From Actinoallomurus bryophytorum (GTDB lineage: Bacteria > Actinomycetota > Actinomycetes > Streptosporangiales > Streptosporangiaceae): DNA of 64,000 nt. Made by a program: the position numbers and the translations under genes. The stretch covers positions 6,138,001 to 6,202,000 of the forward strand of contig NZ_VFOZ01000001.1 in the NCBI RefSeq assembly GCF_006716425.1, in the 5' to 3' direction. The notes below the pieces were generated by a model, which was not told the origin of the DNA, did not search any database, and saw only the letters and a list, made by a program, of their open reading frames with translations. This document shows positions 58,875 through 64,000 of this stretch, piece after piece (position 1 is the stretch's first letter; each line of letters opens with the position of its first letter).

Positions 58875-59969
58875 ATGGCAGCGAATATGGACCTTTCGTT
58901 CCTCAGAGCGCTGTACGACCGCCCGGGGCCGTTCGCGTCGGTCTACCTCGACATGCGGCGTACCGAGGCGCCGCGGGCCGTGGACGTGTGCCGGCACGTC
59001 CGGTGCAAGGAACTGGCCGACCAGGGTGCGCCGCCGAAGACCGTCGAGGCGGTCGAGCGTGTCGTGCGAGACGAGAAGGAGCAGCGGGAGTCCGGCTGCC
59101 TGGCGGTGTTCGCCTCCGGCGGGGAGGTCGTCCACTCCGTCCTGCTGGACGGGCCGCCGCGGGCCGAGTCGGCGCGGTACGCACCGCTGCCGCACGTGAT
59201 ACCGCTGCTGGAACAGCGCGGTGAGCCGGTCTCGCGGGTGGTGGCCGTCGTCAACCGGCTCGGCGCCGAGATCTCCTGTGTCACCGCGGACGGCACCCGA
59301 TGGGGGCTGAAAGTCTCTCCCGAGGTGGAGTCTCCGGTGCACAAGCCCAAGGGTGGCGAGCGGCTCAGCCAGGCGCGGAGCCAGCGCGCCGCCGAGGACA
59401 CCTGGCGGGCCAACGCCAAGAAGGTCGCGCAGTTCGTCGAACGTTCGGCCGCCGCCTGCGGGGCCGAGGTGGTGGTGGTCGCCGGTGACGTACGCGCGCG
59501 GGGCGCCGTACTGGAGTACCTCTCCGAGCCGGTGCTCGCCCTCACCGTGGAGTCCGAGCGGTCCTGCGGGCGTGGCCTGGACGCGGACGTCGCCGACGCC
59601 GTCACCGCGCGGCGCGCCGAACGCATCCGGGCCGCCGTCGAGCGGTTCGACGAGCAGATCATGAAGGGCCGTCGCGCCGTGGACGGCCTGGGGGCCGTCG
59701 TCGGTGCGCTGCGCAACGCGCAGGTCGCGACCCTGCTCGTCGAGGAACGCGTGGACGCGCGCACGCCGGTGTGGACCGGGCCGCGCTGCACCGACCTGGC
59801 GACCTCGCCCGGCGAGCTGCACGCCATGGGAGTGGCCGAACCCGTCGCGGACCGTGCGGACGCCGCCCTGGTCAGAGCGCTCGCCGGGACCGACGGGGAG
59901 CTGCTGCTCATCGCGTCGTACGGCTGGCGCGCAGGCAACGGACTCGGCGCGCTGCTGCGGTACGCCTGA
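58875..59969 (+). CDS. Vms1/baeRF-family (eRF1-like) protein
   Basis: A 364-residue protein. It opens MAANMDLSFLRALYDRPGPF and has VYLDMRRTEAP. The central eRF1-like domain reads VVAVVNRLGAEISCVTADGT, then HKPKGGERLSQARSQRAAED, then VVVVAGDVRARGAVLEYL. The C-terminal domain has EERVDARTPVWTGPRCTDLA. Actinobacterial members of this family (such as Rv2629-like proteins) are thought to act on stalled ribosomes or tRNA-bound peptides, as Vms1/ANKZF1 do. ATG 58875 follows a weak AGGACGGGT. It may also start at ATG 58887. Confidence 0.82.
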   Translation: MAANMDLSFLRALYDRPGPFASVYLDMRRTEAPRAVDVCRHVRCKELADQGAPPKTVEAVERVVRDEKEQRESGCLAVFASGGEVVHSVLLDGPPRAESARYAPLPHVIPLLEQRGEPVSRVVAVVNRLGAEISCVTADGTRWGLKVSPEVESPVHKPKGGERLSQARSQRAAEDTWRANAKKVAQFVERSAAACGAEVVVVAGDVRARGAVLEYLSEPVLALTVESERSCGRGLDADVADAVTARRAERIRAAVERFDEQIMKGRRAVDGLGAVVGALRNAQVATLLVEERVDARTPVWTGPRCTDLATSPGELHAMGVAEPVADRADAALVRALAGTDGELLLIASYGWRAGNGLGALLRYA

Positions 59970-60020
59970 CCGCCGGGTGGTGACAGGGTTACTCGTGTGC
60001 CGCCCGGGTACGCGACGGGA

Positions 60021-60677
60021 ATGGCGGACGCGGTGATCTTCGACGTGGACGGAACGCTGGTCGACACCAACTACCTGCACGCGGTGTGCTGGTGGGAGGC
60101 GTTCCGCCAGCATGACCATGGCGTGAACATGGCCGACGTCCATCGGGCGATCGGCATGGGCTCGGACAAGCTGCTGGACCATCTGCTGCCCGGCGACCGC
60201 GACAGCGACGCCGACGATGACATCAGGGCGGCACACCGTGCGCTGTACGGCGTCTTCTGGACCCGGCTGCGCGCCTTCGACGGCGCGGCCGACCTGCTGC
60301 GCGCCTGTGCCGGACGCGGCAAGAAGGTCGTCCTGGCCAGTTCCGCCTCCTCGGGCGAGCTCGCGGCGCTGCGCGCCACCCTGGACGCCGACGACGCGAT
60401 CGCCGCGGCCACGTCGTCGAGCGAGGCGGGGGAGAGCAAGCCCGCACCCGACATCGTGCAGGTCGCGCTCGAACGCGCCGAGGTGGAGCCGGAGCGCGCC
60501 GTCTTCGTCGGCGACGCGGTCTGGGACGTGCACGCCTGCCGGAAGGCGGGAGTGCCGTGCGTCGGCGTACTGACCGGCGGGATCGGCGAGGAGGCCCTTC
60601 GCGAGGCGGGCGCCGTCGCCGTCTACCCGGACGTCGCCGACCTGCTGCGGCAGCTCGACGGAAGCCCCCTCGCCTGA
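60021..60677 (+). CDS. HAD-superfamily hydrolase (phosphatase-like)
   Basis: A 218-residue (or 226-residue) HAD hydrolase. Motif I is FDVDGTLVDTNYLH, motif II VVLASSASSGEL, motif III KPAPDIV and motif IV VFVGDAVWDVHACRKAG, all intact. Typical substrates are small sugar phosphates such as beta-phosphoglucomutase substrates or phosphoglycolate. The start is uncertain: GTG 59997 or ATG 60021 (MADAVIFDVDG). The latter gives the standard family N-terminus and is used here. Confidence 0.92.
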   Translation: MADAVIFDVDGTLVDTNYLHAVCWWEAFRQHDHGVNMADVHRAIGMGSDKLLDHLLPGDRDSDADDDIRAAHRALYGVFWTRLRAFDGAADLLRACAGRGKKVVLASSASSGELAALRATLDADDAIAAATSSSEAGESKPAPDIVQVALERAEVEPERAVFVGDAVWDVHACRKAGVPCVGVLTGGIGEEALREAGAVAVYPDVADLLRQLDGSPLA

Positions 60678-60803
60678 CTCGCCTGCCCCTTGTGCCCCGG
60701 CCTGCCCGTTAGGTGTCCGGAAGCGGTCTTCCCAACTTCACTCGGCGGTAGTCCCAGCCGTCATACTCGGCTCGGGCCATCCCGTTGACGTTGGGAGACG
60801 ACG

Positions 60804-62075
60804 GTGAACGATGTCAGTCGGCGCGGTTTCATGGCGGGAACCGCGGGAGCGGTCGCGGCGGGCGTCGTCGCACCACGACGGGCGCGGGCGGCGACCTCCC
60901 TGCCCGCTCCGGGGCAGTCCGGTATCGACCACATCGTCGTCGTGATGATGGAGAACCGGTCGTTCGACCACTACCTCGGCTGGCTTCCCGGCGCCGACGG
61001 GAGGCAGGCCGGGCTGACGTACACCGACGCGGCCGGCGTCGCGCACGACACCCACCATCTGACCTCCCCGGCCGGCTGCGGCTTCAACGACCCCGACCAC
61101 TCCTACGAGGGCGGCCGCACCGAGCTCAATGACGGCGCGTGTGACGGCTGGCTGCGGGCCGGGTCGAACGACGAGCTGTCCATCGGCTACTTCGAGGCCG
61201 TCGACCTGGGCTTCTATGGCCGCGCGGCGCGCGAGTGGACCGTCTGCGACCGCTACTTCGCCGCGATGATGGCGCCGACCTTCCCCAACCGCTTCTTCCT
61301 GCACTCCGCGCAGACCGACCGTACGACCACCTCGGTCGACAAGATCGCGACGATGCCGGCGATCTGGGACCGGCTCGCCGCCAAGGGCGTCACCGGCCGT
61401 TACTTCTACACCGACGTGCCGATCACCGCGCTGTGGGGCACGAAGTACCTCGGCATCAGCCGCCAGATCACCGAGTTCTACCTGGCCGCCGCGACCGGCA
61501 CGCTGCCCGCGGTGTCGTTCGTGGACCCGGGCTTCCTCGGCGAGGCCGTCCCGGGAATGTCCGAGGACGAGCACCCTCTCGCCGACATTCGCCTCGGCCA
61601 GCACTTCCTCGGCAAGGTCCACGACGCGATCGTCACCGGTCCCAGCTGGGAGCGCACCCTGCTGGTCGTCACGTACGACGAGTGGGGCGGCTTCTTCGAC
61701 CACGTCGCCCCGCCGGCCGGCCCGGACCCCAACCCGGACCTCGGCGCCGGGCTGCGGGGGTTCCGCGTTCCCTGCGTCGTCATCTCCCCGCGTGCGCGCC
61801 GCGGACACGTGGCGCACGGCCTGTACGACCACACGTCGGTGCTGAAGATGATCGAATGGAGGTTCGGCCTGCCGCCGCTGACGGTACGCGACGCCTCGGC
61901 GAACAACCTCGCCGAGGTCCTGGACTTCACGAGCCCGCCGAACCTCACGGCCTCGCGCTACAAGGTCCCGCTCCCGATCACGCTCGGCTGCCTCATCCCC
62001 GAGCACGCGCACTCGGGGGAGGACTGGCCCGAGCTCGCCGCCCTCGCACGCGACCGCGGCTTCAAGACGTCCTAG
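60804..62075 (+). CDS. Tat-exported phosphoesterase / phospholipase C-type alkaline phosphatase family protein
   Basis: A 423-residue exported enzyme. The twin-arginine signal peptide (VSRRGFMAGTAGAVAAGVVA) is followed by the phosphoesterase fold. Metal and catalytic stretches are VVMMENRSFDHYLGWLPGAD, MAPTFPNRFFLHSAQTD, TYDEWGGFFDHVAPPAG and GHVAHGLYDHTSVLKMIEWR. Related proteins cleave phosphatidylcholine (PlcC-type) or phosphomonoesters. The protein is folded before export. GTG 60804 has GGGAG upstream. Confidence 0.92.
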   Translation: MNDVSRRGFMAGTAGAVAAGVVAPRRARAATSLPAPGQSGIDHIVVVMMENRSFDHYLGWLPGADGRQAGLTYTDAAGVAHDTHHLTSPAGCGFNDPDHSYEGGRTELNDGACDGWLRAGSNDELSIGYFEAVDLGFYGRAAREWTVCDRYFAAMMAPTFPNRFFLHSAQTDRTTTSVDKIATMPAIWDRLAAKGVTGRYFYTDVPITALWGTKYLGISRQITEFYLAAATGTLPAVSFVDPGFLGEAVPGMSEDEHPLADIRLGQHFLGKVHDAIVTGPSWERTLLVVTYDEWGGFFDHVAPPAGPDPNPDLGAGLRGFRVPCVVISPRARRGHVAHGLYDHTSVLKMIEWRFGLPPLTVRDASANNLAEVLDFTSPPNLTASRYKVPLPITLGCLIPEHAHSGEDWPELAALARDRGFKTS

Positions 62076-62100
62076 TTCTGCGGCGATGGGTGCCCATTGA

Positions 62101-62106
62101 CATAAT
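62101..62106 (+). promoter_or_regulatory. -10 box (CATAAT) for a leaderless start
   Basis: CATAAT ends 6 nt before GTG 62113 and no ribosome-binding site is present, so translation should begin at or very near the transcript 5' end. Confidence 0.5.
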
Positions 62107-62112
62107 CCGGCC

Positions 62113-62628
62113 GTGGACGCGAGTACGAGGGTGGACGAGGTACAGGCGGGCCGGGTCGTGGCCGGCGTCGGGCCGGACCGGCCGCTCGGGTGGACGATGC
62201 GCCCCGCGGAGCCGGCGGATGTGGAGGCGATCGCGGAGCTGCGGGCCGTGGTGATGCGCCCGGACCTGGAGCGGCTGGGGCGGTTCGACGAGCATCGGGT
62301 CCGGCAGCGGCTGCGGAATTCCTTCACCCCGCAGCACACGTCGGTCATCGTGGCCGACGGTGTCTTCGCGGGCTCGGTCGCATTGCGGCCGGCCGAGGAC
62401 GGGCAGTGGCTGGAGCATTTCTACCTCGCCCCACGTGTCCAGGGCCGGGGACTCGGTTCCACCGTCCTGCGAACACTGCTGGACCGGACCGACGCCGACG
62501 GCGTACTCGTCCGCCTGAACGTCCTGCGGGGCAGCGCCGCCCGGCGGCTGTACGAGCGTCACGGGTTCACCGTGGAGGCCCAGGACCCGATCGACGTCTA
62601 CATGGCGCGACCACCGCACACGGGCTGA
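62113..62628 (+). CDS. GNAT N-acetyltransferase
   Basis: A 171-residue acetyltransferase. It has LGWTMRPAEPADVEAIAELR, the acetyl-CoA-binding HFYLAPRVQGRGLGSTVLRT and the end motif NVLRGSAARRLYERHGFTVE, all typical of the GNAT fold. The substrate is unknown. GTG 62113 follows a -10 box directly. It stands alone between the phosphoesterase and the DeoR-type regulator. Confidence 0.92.
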   Translation: MDASTRVDEVQAGRVVAGVGPDRPLGWTMRPAEPADVEAIAELRAVVMRPDLERLGRFDEHRVRQRLRNSFTPQHTSVIVADGVFAGSVALRPAEDGQWLEHFYLAPRVQGRGLGSTVLRTLLDRTDADGVLVRLNVLRGSAARRLYERHGFTVEAQDPIDVYMARPPHTG

Positions 62629-62766
62629 GCCGGTGTCTCGGGCCGCGCCGACGCCGCGGTTCTGACCTTCTCGGCGGCGTACCGCGGATGTGACCACGGG
62701 CGATGGCTGACTACGATCGGAACTGTTCGATTGTCTTCGCATCGTGGGCAGGACGTGGGGAGAACC

Positions 62767-63579
62767 GTGAGCGACCTCCAGGGAGCGGCGGACGGTCGCA
62801 AGCCCGTCTTCGGTGCCGAGCGGCGCGTGCGGATCCTCGAGCTTCTCCGCGCGAACGGCACGTTGTCCCTGCGGCAGCTAGCCGAGGCCGTGCAGTCTTC
62901 CGAGGTCACCGTGCGCCGCGACGTACGCGCGCTGGAGGCCGACGGGCTGCTGGACCGTCATCACGGCGGTGCGTCCCTGCCCGGCGAGTTGTCCCACGAG
63001 CCGACCCACCTGCAGAAGGCGCAGGTCGCGAAGGCGGAGAAGGGGGCGATCGCGGATCTCGCCGCCGCGCTCGTGGAGGACGGCGACGCCGTGGTGATCG
63101 GGCCGGGCACCACGACCCACGCGCTCGCGCAGCGGCTGACCGGTCACACCGATCTGACGGTCGTGACCAACTCGCTCCTCGTGGCGCAGGCCCTCTCGGC
63201 CTCGCCGCGCATCGAGGTGGTGATGACCGGCGGCACGCTGCGTGGCCCCGTCCAGGCCCTGGTGGGCAGCGCCGCCGAGCGATCGCTCGCCGGGCTGCGG
63301 GTGCGCCGCGCCTTCATCTCCGGCAACGGGCTCACCGCCGAACGCGGCCTCTCGACGCCGAGCATGCAGGTGGCCAGCACGGACAAGGCGCTCGCGGCAT
63401 CAGCCGAGGAGGTCGTGGTGCTCGCGGACCACACCAAGATCGGGGTGGACACCATGGTGCAGACGGTGGCCACGGACCGCATCGACCACCTGGTCACGGG
63501 CGACGCGGCGCCTCAGGAGGAGCTGCACGAGCTGGGGGTCCGCGGCGTACGCCTCCATGTCGCCCGCCCGCAGGCCTGA
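62767..63579 (+). CDS. DeoR/GlpR-family transcriptional repressor
   Basis: A 270-residue regulator. The N-terminal winged helix (RRVRILELLRANGTLSLRQL, then SSEVTVRRDVRALEADGLLD) with the DeoR-type HHGG ending is followed by the sugar-phosphate-binding domain (IGPGTTTHALAQRL, TNSLLVAQAL, MTGGTLRG). The effector should be a phosphorylated sugar. It lies 103 bp before a sugar ABC-transporter ATPase, which it probably controls. GGGGAG precedes GTG 62767. Upstream, GGAACTGTTCGATTGTCTTC (62720-62739) contains an imperfect TTCG-type repeat that may be its operator. Confidence 0.93.
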   Translation: MSDLQGAADGRKPVFGAERRVRILELLRANGTLSLRQLAEAVQSSEVTVRRDVRALEADGLLDRHHGGASLPGELSHEPTHLQKAQVAKAEKGAIADLAAALVEDGDAVVIGPGTTTHALAQRLTGHTDLTVVTNSLLVAQALSASPRIEVVMTGGTLRGPVQALVGSAAERSLAGLRVRRAFISGNGLTAERGLSTPSMQVASTDKALAASAEEVVVLADHTKIGVDTMVQTVATDRIDHLVTGDAAPQEELHELGVRGVRLHVARPQA

Positions 63580-63682
63580 TCGAAAGTGATCGGGGCGGCT
63601 ATCGTTATCGGACCGTTTCTCGATGACGTGACGACCCGCGTCACGATCGGGGCACGGACCGGGCGAACACGGGAGGAGTCTC

Positions 63683-64000
63683 GTGGTACACCAAGCCCTC
63701 GAAGCCGCCGCGGTCGTGAAGGCGTTTCCCGGCATGCTCGCCCTCGACCATGTCTCACTCTCCCTCGCCCGCGGCGAGGTGCACGCCCTCGCCGGTGAGA
63801 ACGGCGCGGGCAAGTCCACGCTCGTGAAGGTCCTCACCGGCGTCCATCGCCCGGACGGGGGGCGGCTCCGCCGCCTCGGCGAGCCGCTGCGGCTCGACGG
63901 CACCCTCGACGCGCGGCGGGCCGGGATCGGGGCCGTCTACCAGGACGACAACGCGATCCCCTCGATGAGCATCGCCCGCAACCTGTTCCTCGGTGACGAG
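63683..64000 (+). CDS. Sugar ABC transporter ATPase (RbsA/XylG-like; N-terminal part, cut by window edge)
   Basis: The first 106 codons of a ribose/xylose-type ATPase. The Walker A motif is [20 protein letters not shown] (about residues 37-56). The Q-loop reads [20 protein letters not shown], where relatives usually have VYQE, an unusual replacement. Such ATPases normally have two fused nucleotide-binding domains, and the rest lies beyond position 64000. GGGAGGAG lies before GTG 63683. It probably forms an operon controlled by the DeoR-type protein upstream. Confidence 0.9.
   Translation, partial: MVHQALEAAAVVKAFPGMLALDHVSLSLARGEVHALAGENGAGKSTLVKVLTGVHRPDGGRLRRLGEPLRLDGTLDARRAGIGAVYQDDNAIPSMSIARNLFLGDE

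Overview
The window is a 64 kb piece of a high-G+C filamentous actinomycete chromosome. The evidence is the G+C-rich codon use, the frequent GTG starts, the leaderless starts behind TANNNT boxes, a conservon (cvn) operon, two ydaO-type (c-di-AMP) riboswitches in front of cell-wall lytic enzymes, and a DnaK/GrpE-linked double-GTPase operon. A Streptosporangiales or Streptomyces relative fits. The genus cannot be fixed from the sequence alone. No rRNA, tRNA, CRISPR array, transposase or integrase was seen.

Layout. 1-3.25 kb: a peptide/nickel-type ABC importer on the minus strand (two permeases and a lipoprotein binding protein), preceded by an unannotated 29-residue leader peptide of the type linked to sulfur metabolism. 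3.4-9.2 kb: a PaaI-like thioesterase with a degenerate duplication behind it, a conserved unknown, two tandem Lipoprotein_15-type lipoproteins, an M50-like membrane protease and a DegT-like PLP protein, then a repeat-rich stretch with a small leaderless ORF. 9.7-16.1 kb: a TPR/CofE-like fusion, class II DAHP synthase, and NlpC/P60 and CHAP proteins, each behind its own c-di-AMP riboswitch. 16.5-17.4 kb: a quinone oxidoreductase.

17.4-28.2 kb: a six-gene, translationally coupled minus-strand operon, read as GrpE-like, lidless Hsp70, helical/Fn3-like protein, DO-GTPase1-like, GAP1-like and DO-GTPase2-like. It is the most striking system in the window. Two zinc-ribbon GTPases and their associated protein appear to be wired to a dedicated Hsp70/GrpE pair. 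The GAP1-like protein carries two minisatellite-encoded linkers.

28.3-35.7 kb: a wax ester synthase/DGAT, an M20 dipeptidase and a cvnABCD conservon. 36-43.5 kb: a polyamine-type importer operon with two paralogous binding proteins, an ATPase, two permeases, an aldehyde dehydrogenase and a CbiX-like first gene. Together these would import a polyamine-like substrate and oxidise the derived aldehyde. 43.5-47.8 kb: a GNAT enzyme, then a WXG100-like/polymorphic-toxin cassette lying between an intact LppU/SCO3897-type gene and a deleted copy of it, then an APH-like kinase. 47.8-49.8 kb: an XRE-ImmA/IrrE metalloprotease paired with an unknown protein. 49.8-55.2 kb: a secreted C15-like peptidase, a MetE-like methyltransferase, a PknB-type kinase and an SDR. 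55.3-55.75 kb: a scar in which one deletion seems to have removed the 5' halves of a divergent FMN reductase/HxlR pair. 55.8-64 kb: a Clp_N-like protein, a MoxR/VWA pair, a Vms1-like protein, a HAD phosphatase, a Tat-exported phosphoesterase, a GNAT enzyme, and a DeoR-type regulator in front of a truncated sugar ABC ATPase.
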